DNA of 64,000 nt from the NCBI GenBank assembly GCA_039566865.1, contig CM076949.1:17274501-17338500 (forward strand), given 5' to 3'. A program made the position numbers and the translations under genes. Source of the stretch: Aurelia coerulea. Taxonomy: Eukaryota; Cnidaria; Scyphozoa; Semaeostomeae; Ulmaridae. The notes beneath the pieces were generated by a model. The model saw only the letters and a list, made by a program, of their open reading frames with translations. It was not told where the DNA came from and made no database searches. Below, in pieces: positions 54,229-64,000 of the stretch (positions are counted from its first letter, which is position 1; each line of letters opens with the position of its first letter).

Positions 54229-54416
54229 TTATGAAAGCATTCCAAAAGGGCGATACCCCTCTAGTTTTTAATTAATCAACGAATGAAAGAAACAATCAGT
54301 CGTTATCGCATCCCTCAACCATAAAAGCCCATTCCTTGTTCGATTCACAAACTTTTTAGAATAAAAATCCCTTTCATTGGAGACCCCCTTCGAAGCGCTC
54401 CGTGGTAGCGAGCATA

Positions 54417-55018
54417 CATACAGTGCCCACTTGTATGGATGTTTAATGATAGGGCAACTAATTCAAAATTAAATCGCATTCACGAAAGAGCACTGCGATT
54501 GGTATGCAGAGATAGTATATCAGAGCTAGAAAAGTTGAAGAAAAAATATGTTACCATTCATCAGCACAATCTGCAATTGCTAATGCTGGAAATATTCAAA
54601 ACGAAAAACAATCTAAATCCAACATTTATGAAAAACACTTTTACTGAGAGAAATATTCATTACAGTTTGAGAAGTGAGAATCATTTGCAGTTGCCGAATA
54701 TAAAGACAACAACATACGGAATAGAAAATATTCAGTACAGAGGTCACCTTTTGTGGTCCTCGTTGCCAAAGGAAATTAAAGATTCCAACACATTATTTGA
54801 ATTCAAGCGAAAAATAGAATTATGGCATGGAAATACTTGCATCTGCAGATTGTGCAAAGTTTTCATTAAAGATTTAGGGTTTTTGTAGGTTTTAAAGTAG
54901 AAAATTGTAAATTAAGCTTTAACTTATTTGTTGGCGTTAATTAGCTCATTAGCTATATATATTTTTTTTATCTTGCCAACGTAAAAGAAATTGTTAATAA
55001 TAATAATAATAATAATAA
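54417..55018 (+). pseudogene. LINE C-terminal fragment with (TAA)n tail
   Basis: Frame 54439-54888 reads KLNRIHERALRLVCRDS, then HQHNLQLLMLEIFKTKNNLNP, YSLRSENHLQLP, YGIENIQYRGHLLWSSLPKEIK and a stop. This is the standard C-terminal segment of CR1/jockey-type LINEs. The 3' UTR ends in an AAT run (54995-55018). The RT catalytic core is absent because of 5' truncation. Confidence 0.9.
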
Positions 55019-55455
55019 GAACTCGCAAAGTAGAAACCAGTTTTTTCAAAACAGCCTGTTGGGTTTCTTGTTAAAGGGCATTAATCGGCAAACAGGCTGA
55101 AATGTTTCTTATCACATGGTTAAGAAACCTTCAAATCTTTAAAGAAACCCCAGAGAAACGCTATCAAATCAAACAGTATGTTCTTGTTACGTAGCATTCT
55201 CTCCAAATTTGGTCAATCATAGCATGCATGCGAAGTATACTGTAGATGGAGATGCTTTTTTGCATGAAATCTCTAAAAAATATTTAGCACCTGATTTTCG
55301 CAAAAATTACTAAATATGAAAATTTTTTGGGATCCTCCTATAGGAAACCTTCCACGAATGAGGCTAAGAAGTTTCTCATATGAGGGCATCATTTCTCAAA
55401 AAAATCAGCCTGAGGTTTCTTATAGAGTGGTTTCTATTTTGCTGGGTTCTTACTG
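55017..55455. mobile_element. TIR element, about 440 bp
   Basis: 'aagaactcgcaaagtagaaacca' at the left and 'tggtttctattttgctgggttctt' at the right are inverted. 'cagcctg' and 'aagaaacct' blocks recur inside. It directly abuts the (TAA)n tail of the LINE, so exact ends are uncertain. Confidence 0.6.
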
Positions 55456-55562
55456 TATCTGTTCCCCTCCTCTAGGATGGGCGAAATTAAATGAGAAACT
55501 CTGAGTAAGACATGACTCTCTTTGCCCTTATGTCCCCTCTTCTGCCTCCGCCTGCGGTATCT

Positions 55563-55737
55563 CTGGCATAGGCGTAGGAGACAGGGGGACAGGGGGGCTG
55601 CAGCCCCCCCAACGTCAGAAAAATTTGCAAAAATCAACCATAATCGGGCAGAAATCCGCCTCAAGTCGGGCAAAATTTTCTCAAACAATGGACTTTTTAT
55701 CGGGCAGCCCCCCCAAATTTAATCTCCCCCTACGCCG
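55563..55737. mobile_element. Short MITE with GCGTAGGAG/CTACGCC ends
   Basis: A 175-bp segment with 'ataggcgtaggagacaggggg' at one end and 'ccccctacgccgat' at the other. Two 'atcgggcag' units and C-runs lie inside. Confidence 0.65.
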
Positions 55738-55739
55738 AT

Positions 55740-56900
55740 GATCTCTGGAGAAAGGAACCAATTTGAAAATAAACGAAATGTTAGAAGGTCGTTTCTTTTA
55801 GCTCTATGCCCCTGCGAAGAAATTTGCGATCCCATTTGAGCCGCCGCCCCCTGAAGCCTTCCTTGGTAAGGAAGAAATCAATGATATTTTCTGTTGGATT
55901 TCTTTGTAGGCCTTCAAGGGCCTTGGCCTAGACTTATGGCGTGATTCCTTGCATTCGTTCTATGTTTTGTAACTGCACGAAGCGAAGCGTAGCGTCCATT
56001 TAGAGATAAATGCCAGGAAAGCTGTTCCTTTTGGCTAGCAGTTTGCAGACTAATTACAATGAGTCCGAGTTACCTTTGATGAAAGCAAGACTGTCAAAAC
56101 AATTCCATAGAGATAACTGCCATGATGTTATAAGTCTTATCAGATGTCCACTGTGAAAGGCCTGATGTTGTCTTGGGACAGAACAAAAGCTCTGCAATGC
56201 GTCATTCGAAAGGAATTTATACTGAAAACAATAATGACTACACTCAAATTCAATCAGCTCGTTCTAATTGCTTCAAAATTTAACAATGCTCAAATGTTAT
56301 GGTTGAATGAACGACAGACTCACGACCGTTTTGAAAGCCATTACGACGAAAGCCCTAATATTTCAATGTCAAGTGTATAATCCGGAGCAGTGGAACAATA
56401 GGAACCTTCGAATGTCAGTCCCTTGCACCTTTGCATGATCTCTCTTTCCCATTGGAAGCCCCCATTAAAATTTCCCTGTTCTCTCCTCTCGAGCCAACGA
56501 TTTTTTAGCTGGAAAAAGAAGCCGATCTATGAAACTCTGCCCTTGCCCTTTCAAAAGAAAAAGTGGGAGTACGACACAGCTCCAATGTATAATTGGTCCG
56601 CCAATTATGATATGTCTAAAGATCATTCCCTTGTACACAGAAAACTGAAAGGGATTCCGCCAATCCTTTGATGTCACCGAATTCGCCCCTTACCCTGATT
56701 TGGGGGCGAATTTGAGAAAACGAAATCTCTATTGCACCCCGTAGAGGGAAGACGAAGATATTTGGAAAGTTTCGCGAGGATCAGCGCAACGGTGCTCGAG
56801 TTTTACGCCACACAAAATTCGCTTCACGTTTTAATAATATAGATATTTACAAGAAGAAAAGAAAGTTCAAAACTGTTCTAGGGGCCTATTTGCTGCTCTT
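55740..56900. other. Intergenic stretch, nothing secure
   Basis: Open frames at 56144-56380 and 56423-56671 have no recognised domain. Confidence 0.35.
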
Positions 56901-57227
56901 CCAGGGAGTCGTGTTTCAAGTTTGCTTCGGCTCTTAAGGTGAGTTTTTAGATTTCTTTTGAACTGTGGCAAGGTAGACTGATTGCAAGTTCGTAGTTATT
57001 GCTATTGATAGGCTGATGGACGCTATAACTACGACTCATGGACTTTCACATTTCCATTTCACATTTCACATTTCCAGGGAGTCGTGTTTCAAGTTTGCTT
57101 CGGCTCTTAAGGTGAGTTTTTAGATTTCTTTTGAACTGTGGCAAGGTAGACTGATTGCAAGTTCGTAGTTATTGCTATTGATAGGCTGATGGACGCTATA
57201 ACTACGACTCATGGACTTTCACATTGA
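56901..57227. repeat. Tandem direct duplication, period 173 bp, two copies
   Basis: Copy 1 starts at 56901 and copy 2 at 57074. Both read 'ccagggagtcgtgtttcaag' and run through 'gctataactacgactcatgg' to 'actttcacatt'. The copies are essentially identical. Each contains a near-consensus donor (TTAAGgtgagt) and an inverted 'cgtagttat/ataactacg' pair. Confidence 0.92.
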
Positions 57228-57649
57228 AAATTGGGACGAAATTGTTTCCCTCGATTTCATGTCCTATATGGAAACCATAGCAACGCTGTACAAAAAGGCG
57301 AGTAATGGCAGTGGGCCTAAATTGTCAGCTCAATCATCAGATAATAAAACGCCTCAAAATTCAAGTTTTGAGTGACGTTAGCAATGAACAAAAGCCACAA
57401 GTATTCGCATGAATGTTTCTTTAATCTAAGAATGAACAAACCTTTCAGTTTCAACAAGAATTTCCTCATTTTGAAGGCAATCTTCATCTAGCAATAGTGC
57501 ACGCCAACACGCACGGCTCCTGAAATTCTCCAACTACCGAAAAGAGGCCATTAACCTCGTTTCCAAGGGCACAGAAAAATCTGTGCGCCCATTGTTTATT
57601 TTCGTCCCACTTTTTGATGTGAAAGTCCATAAGTCCCAGTTTGAGCAAA

Positions 57650-58425
57650 AGTATATATTGTTGTTGTTGTTGTCATTGCTATTGCTGTTGTTGTTGGGAC
57701 TATTTCGTGAGTCTAGTGGCAAAGGTTGGCAGCTCCCTGATGGTAATAGGGATGCTGTTCCATGCAGTAAGAGCTGAATAATGAAAGCCTTTTTTCACAT
57801 ATTCGAGGTTGTATCTTGGAATTTGGATATTCCTGCAGTTTCTCGTACTATAGTTTGAATGCAAGGATATCTGGGGGAATTTATCCCAAAGGCTCTCTGG
57901 ACACATCCTGCTCATAATCTTATAGGTCATGGCTGATCGATCGAATTTAATTAGTTGTTCTACATCGAGCCAATTGTAAGACAAATTATCTTTAATCCTA
58001 GCCCTCTCAATTATTGTTCGGGCACGGTCCTGTAGATTTTGCAAGATTTTTATTTTAGAACTAGGAATGCTTCCCCAAATAACATTTGCATACCGCAAAT
58101 GACTTTCTATGAGGGCCCAGTATACACTATCTAGTTCTTTTTGTGGCACAAGGTTTTTCAGTTTCTTAAGAGATGAAAGACCTTCACGAACCTTCCCTTT
58201 AACTACTTTGAAGTGTTGTTCCCAGTTTAATCCTTCATCTACGATGACTCCAAGTGACTTAGTCTTCTTTGCGCGTTTAATTTCTGAGTTATTTAGCATT
58301 AGTCGTTCAGAGACATCCATTTTATTGACTTTACGGGGATGGCCAATCAACATATATTCAGTTTTCTTTGGATTAGCTGTCAGTTTATTGATTCTCAACC
58401 ATCCTGAAATATTGAGAAGTTAATT
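57650..58425 (-). pseudogene. LINE C-terminal RT fragment with (CAA)n tail
   Basis: Frame 58398-57700 (232 residues) starts just inside the 5' truncation near 58425. It reads RINKLTANPKKTEYMLIG, SLGVIVDEGLNWEQH, LIESHLRYANVIWGS and LQNLQDRARTIIERA, then ends in the usual ALTAWNSIP segment. The catalytic YADD part is missing. The 3' tail is an imperfect CAA run (57655-57700). Confidence 0.9.
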
Positions 58426-58448
58426 CTACAAAGTGCACTTAGGGGAAT

Positions 58449-58562
58449 TTTCGAATTTGCACAATAGTGATAGAAGCTCTTAACACCACTCTATCGAGCC
58501 TAGCGTATAAAAATAACGCTCGATCCAGGCTCTTTTGTAGAATAGCTAAAAGATCTATTGAT
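58449..58562. mobile_element. MITE with AATAGA(T/C)CTTTTAGCTATTC end
   Basis: 'ttcgaatttgcacaatagtg' at the left and 'gaatagctaaaagatctatt' at the right. The central 'ctcgatccaggctc' is shared with 32213-32385 and 47636-47690. Confidence 0.65.
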
Positions 58563-58664
58563 GAAATTGCAGATCGTTCGGCATCAAAGAGATTTCAGCA
58601 AGTGTACGTTACACATCACCATATCATACTAAAAACTAACCTAACCAATCATCCGAACTGAACT

Positions 58665-58935
58665 GCTGGACAACATAGGAATCATTCGTCGTACATAGCC
58701 GATTGCTCGTGCCCATGGCCGAAACCACCAAAGCCTCATTTTCACGGACCAATCAGACGGCTAAAAAGCGAAGGAGACAAAAGAAACCCGTGAAGATTTT
58801 TCTGAATTTTACCTACCTTCATAAAACGCAGCGAGGACAAAAAACTGCCAGAGATTTTTCGAATTTTTTGAAAGCTTTCTACTCTCCAGATGTTTGGGAG
58901 TACAAGTTTGGATGCCGGTTAAAATATCTCCAGGA
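58665..58935 (-). repeat. Dispersed repeat, copy 2 (inverted copy of 655-965)
   Basis: The reverse complement aligns along its length with 655-965, including the short reading FVLAAFYEG. It lies about 490 bp upstream of the IFT20 start codon. Confidence 0.6.
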
Positions 58936-59420
58936 TTGACGGAGTTATTGCCTCTCCAATAGCCAAAATCGGCGAAGGCTTGTCGAGACCTGTTTACGCC
59001 ACTTCGAGTCAGGGGATAAAGCCTCTTGATAAAACCTCTTTTGAATTTACAAGTTATTTCGCAACGAGCAAACTTTTGCCATGAATGCAAAAAGTTTTAC
59101 AATACAGAAACTTCCCTGGAGTATTGCCACATGACTTGAAATACGCGAACAAGCCTTTGTAGACTTTCTCAATTCACATAGAAACTGTAGGGGCATTGAA
59201 TCTCGAATAAAAGAAAATTTATCGAAAGACAATAACAAGAACAATTGAAAACGCAGATTGTAGCGTTTTCGGGTCTGGACAACTTTGCTTTGTATTTCTC
59301 TGTTCCTTTTCTCGTTCCATCTTTTAGTGCGAACTTAGCTTCTGTTCTTGATTACTTAATTGATTGATCAATGCGTTGAATTTTTCGTTGTTGTTGTTTG
59401 GTAGCTAAGCAAAAACAGCA

Positions 59421-59538
59421 ATGGCGGATCCACCGAACGGCATTTTCTTCGATGAATTGTCAAAAGTGCGCGTTTTAGAGCCAGAAATTAGTCAGCAGAC
59501 TCAAGAACTAAAGGGAGAATGTAAAGAATTCGTTGACA
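59421..59538 (+). CDS. IFT20: IFT20 coding exon 1
   Basis: 39 codons from [13 protein letters not shown] to KEFVD plus one base of a split Lys. The donor is gtaagt. Confidence 0.93.
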
Positions 59539-62500
59539 GTAAGTATTGTTCAGTAGGAACTGGGAGATTTTTTCCCAAATTCAATTTCAGTACGTGAAAA
59601 AAAAAATAATGACGAAACCCTCAAAATTTATTAAAATGACTTTAGTAGCACCCTTCCTTTCTAAACTGACACAATGCCAGGATCGCTACGTGGAGTCCAT
59701 ATTAGAAATAGAAAAGAATAGACCCATTCGTTCAGGGTGGATTTGTTTGCCTTCAAAAAAGATACTGTTTGTTAGGATATGCTCTCTGTATTTACAATGT
59801 ACACAGTGAGTTCCTTTTTGTCATGCTGGAACCACACAAATACGGACATGTCTTGAACGCCTAAATTAGGCCATAGCGCCCTAGTCAGACCTTGGCAGAA
59901 TTGATTGTTTTAGTACATCAAAGACTTTTCAAGCCATTCACCAGTTTACCACAGTATCATTTCATTTCCCAGAAGACCGGAAAGTTACAAACAAATTCTA
60001 ATTTTATTGAAAATGATGTCAAAATATTGTTGATTTCAATCCCGCTTTCAACTCTCTTATGCATCAAGCACATTATGCATCAACAGCCTACAGAACTAAA
60101 GGGTTGAACGGTGTGGACACACCTGGGCGCCATTATGTCAGTTACAGTGCCCTTCCAAAATGAGCCTTAAAGGTCTGACAATTTGTGTGCGATTCTTGAG
60201 ATTTCTTTGGATATGAAACCAGAAGAGTTGGAGGAAACTGTCCTGAAGCCAATTTTGTTTTAACTGTAAGATATATCGAGAAGCGACACAAAATAGACAT
60301 GTATCTAAACTAGACTACAACAAGTACTAGACCAGACGGAAATGGCGGGGAGTACTACTTTAGGTCGGGGAAATTTTGATTACCAGTTTTGAGTTCTCTG
60401 TCAAAACTGGACATTTAGAAATATGATGGTAAATGGGGATTTTCCGCTGTTCTTTGCGGTAAAATGGGGGTTAAACGAGGAGTAGGTCCTGCTTTTCTCC
60501 TCTGCAGAGGAGAAACATGGCTAAAACAGCGTTTTCACTGTAGGAATGCTGCCTAACCTGTGATATATGAAAAGTAATGTAATGTTTTGGTCAACCTACT
60601 ACATTCATAGTAGAAAATAGGGTTTTAGTTGGTCACAGGATGTCCAATTACCCCATGTCCTTATATGGGCACCTATTTTAAACGGGCCAAGCCTCTGCTG
60701 TCAAATGTTGAAAATTCACGAAAGCCTGAAATTCATTATCAACAAGCATGGAATGCACTTTTTTGGTACCTATCATGGGTTTTCTTTGAACTTGGTCCTG
60801 CAGCCTAAAAGGATACCGTTGTTACCTGTGCTTTCTTACGTACAGCCAAGTCATATGTCAGCTTCATTAAGATAACGCATGATGTACTTACATTAATGTG
60901 ATTAATATGTCCATTTGATAGTTAGTTTCATCCTCGTCTTCACTCTACTCTCTTATCCATAGAAAGCTTCGTCTTCAGCATTAAACAATACAGTATCTCT
61001 TCAACTACAGTACCTCAGCATGATCCCCAGTCCATCCAAGGTTAATTCCCATATTGGTTGGTCGGTAGAATTCCAAACTTTTGCAACGACATTAGTACGT
61101 TGCGATTTCAAGTTTAGAACAGACTGGTAAGGTGGCAATAGTACCATGTTGATTACCTTCCCATCCTTATTGATCTTTTTGTCGAAAATATTGTGTGTAG
61201 CATCATCTATGTTTCTCAGTCTGCTAGCTCTTGAAAAGTCTCGTCAGTAAGATCTCACGTAAGTAAGATCTCAAATTTTTCTTGGGACACCCAGTACGTA
61301 TTATGAAGAAATAGACCTTTCCCCTGATTACGTCACACACCTGTGAGCACGCAGTGCATTCTGGGAGTTGTATTTAACACACCATCAGCTCTTTGTGTTT
61401 TTCTATGGTGATCGTACGGAGTTCTAACTTTTATCTTGATATTTTCAGCGAATATTCAACAAAATTGTGGAAAATCTTTCAACTTTAACCGACCAGCACA
61501 TCCTTTGTTCTTTTCAAAACTCTTGCACAGGAACTGGTGCTTCAGAACGAGGAGAAAATGAAGATTCGGCCCAGAATAGCGGTGAGAATCCGATGCGGCC
61601 TAAAGTGTCTGGAATGGAAGGAAGTAAACAGAAACCGGTGGTTGGAGGGATCACTTGCTGTGTAGTAGCGTGTTTCAGCAATAGTTAGAGAGACAAAGAG
61701 CTATCATTTACACCATTCTGAACAACAAAAAGCAAGGAACAGCAAGAACTCAGAGAGAGATGGCTGCATATAATTTCTCGGCAGATTTCTCCAACTGTTG
61801 ATCAGAAGGCGCTGCGCTGGTGACTCTTTGGACAGGTTCATATTTTGAAGCAACGATATTGCATGATCCTGCTCATCAGCCCTCCTTTTGTCTCCTTTTT
61901 TCCCTTATTCTTTTTCCCCTCTGCCAAGAAATCATATGCATCCATGAGTTCTTGCTTTTCCTTGCTTTTTGCCATTCAGAATGGTGTAAATGATAGCTCT
62001 TTGTCTCTCTTACTATTGCTGAAACACGCTAACAGCAAGTGATCTCTCCAACCACCGGTTTCTGTTTATTTCCTTCCATTCCACACACTTTAGGCCACAT
62101 CGGATTCTTAGCGCTATTCTGGGACGAAAATTCATGCTCTCCTCGTTCTGAAGCACCAGTTCCCTTGCAAGAGTTTTGAAAAGAACTAGGGATGTGCTGG
62201 TTGGCTAAGGTTGAAAGATTTTCAATAATTTTGTTGAATATTCGCTGCATTTCTCGAGATGAAAGTAGAACTCCGTACAATCACCATAGAAAGACATAAA
62301 CAGCTGATCGAGTGTTAAGTACAACTCCCAGAATGCACTGCGTTCTCACAGGTGTGTGATGTAATCAGGGGAAAGGTCTATTGCGTGAATCCTTATCAAT
62401 CCACAATTTACTCACAGATTTTCAAAACTGTTCTGAAAAGATTTATTTTCTTCTAAAAGAGCAAGGCAAGAAAAATCCCTGAAAACTTTTTCATATTTTA

Positions 62501-63550
62501 CTGGTCCTGACAACAGAACATCTTTTAAAGTAGCAGTTGTAGCTTTCTACTATGAGGAAGTACTGTCTGTTACTACTGTATATTACCAAACTGACTTCAT
62601 ATATGATCTCATTTTTATTCTCTAGAAATTGATGATTTCCAGAAAATTGTTGGAGGATTCCTTGAGATGGTAGATTCATTGGCAAAGGATGTGGAAAAAG
62701 AGAAAATGAAAGTATGCGTTTCTTTTTCAGTATGCATTTAATTCCATTTTTTTTCTTTCTAAATAGATTTTCCTATCAACAGTGAGACCTCCTGGTTTCA
62801 GTGTGATGTGAAATTTTTAGAAAATCATACAATTTGCTTAGAAATCAAAGGTGCCCAAGAAATTTGCAAGTGGAAAATAAGTTAATTTGCAATTATTAGA
62901 AAACAATTAAAATGTCATGCTGTTATTCTTCATTTGTTGCAGGAGATTCAAATTATAGGTTTTTGGGGTTTTGCTATCTCATTGAATTTAAGTAAGTCAT
63001 AAAGTAAGACTGATTGAGTCATTTGTGCTGATTAAATTTTTAAATTCGCTAAATTCAAATCAATTTCAAATGGGGTATTTCTAAATGCTTTAAAGTCACA
63101 TGGAATGTTCTCAGAGAGATTTTTGGCATTTTAAGTAATGCATCGAATCATGTAACTTTAGAATGCCAAGTGAAAAGTGGAAAGTTTGTACATTGTATAG
63201 AGCAGTGTCACCCTTCAAAGAAAACGCACTTGAGTCCTGAGAGTTCTAATAAAATTTTGCATATATTCCAACTTAGGTTGAATAAAACCTTGGTAGTTCT
63301 GTTGAACATACTGTCAAGAAAAATTGAGGAACATTTATTGATCCTTCCATTTTGGCCATAATTATAAGGTGTAACTGTAGCAGTAAATTATTTTAGCGAA
63401 AATAGGGAACTCTGGAGGTATTTATCAAAAGTTGGTTCTTCTTCAGGCCATTGGAATGAGGAATCAGCTGGAGTCAATGACAAAGCAAAGAGAGGCTCAG
63501 CAGCAGCAACTAAGAGCACTGATTGCGGAGAAACATACACAAATGGAAAG
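59421..63550 (+). CDS. IFT20: Intraflagellar transport protein 20, exons 1-3 of at least 4
   Basis: IFT20 is a small coiled-coil subunit of the IFT-B train. It also acts at the Golgi in sorting membrane cargo to the cilium. Exons 59421-59538, 62626-62711 and 63447-63550 join in phase. The product carries family strings in order: [81 protein letters not shown] and QMER. The usual length is about 132 residues. The present exons give about 102, and the C-terminal exon lies beyond 64000. The start ATG at 59421 is at the family's normal distance from FDEL. Intron 1 (3.1 kb) holds a foldback element. The gene indicates a ciliated animal. Confidence 0.95.
59539..61309 (+). other. IFT20 intron 1, left part
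   Basis: No exon or RNA was recognised. A lone transposon end, TTGGGACACCCAGTA, lies near 61284-61298. Confidence 0.4.
61310..62382. mobile_element. Foldback element whose arms carry a THAP-like segment
   Basis: Left arm about 61310-61788 and right arm about 61916-62382 are inverted copies, outer ends AATAGACCTTTCCCC and GGGGAAAGGTCTATT. The left arm on + reads [17 protein letters not shown], then [13 protein letters not shown], stop, RDKELSF, stop, then [12 protein letters not shown]. This matches the first half of a THAP (C2CH) zinc finger: Cys-x3-Cys, RD..LSF and the invariant Trp. The right arm carries the same on the - strand, more decayed. The SxHF end is not visible. Confidence 0.7.
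62626..62711 (+). CDS. IFT20: IFT20 coding exon 2
   Basis: Encodes [20 protein letters not shown] to EKMK. The acceptor is ttctctag and the donor gtatgc, phase 0 at the end. Confidence 0.93.
62712..63446 (+). other. IFT20 intron 2
   Basis: AT-rich with no repeats recognised. Confidence 0.5.
63447..63550 (+). CDS. IFT20: IFT20 coding exon 3
   Basis: Encodes [20 protein letters not shown] to QME and a split Arg. The acceptor is cttcttcag and the donor gtgctt. The remaining C-terminal exon is outside the window. Confidence 0.93.
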
Positions 63551-64000
63551 GTGCTTTATGTTTCTTCATTTTCCAGGCGTTTTAAACTTGCTCTGAAGAC
63601 TTCTGACAGGGTTGCCTATTCCCAGGTTGAAATGAATCAAGCTCCTCGTTGTTTTGAAGATTTGAAATGACTGTAAATCTATCCCCTGTTTTTGACGACT
63701 TTTTTAGCATTTCAGGCATGCCCTTTTCCTCGAAATCCTTAATTTTGGAAATTTACCGTGCCGAAAAAAATTGCGAAAAAGTATTCATAGCATAGGCTAG
63801 CCTTTTAGCGACAGAACGAAGTTTGAAGCGTTTCAATCAGCCACTTACTTAATTTTCTGTGACAGATTGCGTTGGGTCACTTTTTTCTGGGTCACCCGGT
63901 ATAGTACAACCAATGAAGTGGCCAAATACCATACCAAAATCTATTCTTGTCCTTACAAGTCTATGTCAACGAAAAAATTGACTTTGAAGATGAAGAGATA
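63551..64000 (+). other. IFT20 intron 3 (start) with a transposon end
   Basis: The terminus GGGTCACCCGG followed by TA (near 63890-63902) is like the CCGGGTGTCCC family ends. Nothing else was recognised. Confidence 0.45.

Overview
The window is animal nuclear DNA. It has spliced genes with GT-AG introns and long AT-rich introns, a dense and nested set of DNA transposons and MITEs, and many 5'-truncated LINEs. I see no bacterial operons, no rRNA, no CRISPR and no convincing tRNA gene. Repeat style (CR1/jockey-type LINEs, one with a 2A-like motif, short TIR elements such as CCCGGGGGGGTACTT and the CCTCGTCCC hairpin, Penelope-type hammerhead motifs) suggests an early-branching metazoan. A cnidarian, perhaps an anthozoan, is my best guess, held at low confidence.

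Three host genes are supported exon by exon. (1) TMEM120A/B-like, + strand: six C-terminal coding exons between 5175 and 15300, with a stop at 15298-15300. The N-terminal exons are not visible and probably lie left of the window. (2) A C2H2 zinc-finger gene, - strand: three coding exons at 33105-32890, 26900-26524 and 22762-22231. They join in phase to 374 residues with seven fingers. (3) IFT20, + strand: coding exons at 59421-59538, 62626-62711 and 63447-63550. The last exon is beyond the right edge.

Layout. 1-5 kb: foldback elements and a MITE with 9-bp target duplications. 5-15.3 kb: TMEM120, its introns filled with LINE pieces and nested TIR elements. 15.3-22.2 kb: MITEs and direct repeats, no gene seen. 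22.2-33.1 kb: the zinc-finger gene. Its last intron carries a TA-flanked transposon whose left end, together with the gene's own splice acceptor, has been amplified into about 14 tandem 182-183 bp units. Its previous intron holds a nearly intact 4-kb LINE with a 2A-like motif. 33.1-59.4 kb: no recognisable host gene. This part holds two hammerhead-ribozyme motifs, TTAA/hAT/Harbinger-like MITEs and several LINEs, one of which is split by an element flanked by CAGA. 59.4-64 kb: IFT20, with a foldback in intron 1 whose arms carry a broken THAP-like zinc finger.

The most unusual items are the tandem splice-acceptor array in the zinc-finger gene, the paired hammerhead ribozymes, the 2A-bearing LINE and the THAP-bearing foldback. 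Several insertions can be read as exact events because the target duplication is visible, and in some cases the interrupted reading frame closes again on removal. All boundaries were read by eye and those marked approximate may be off by tens of bases.
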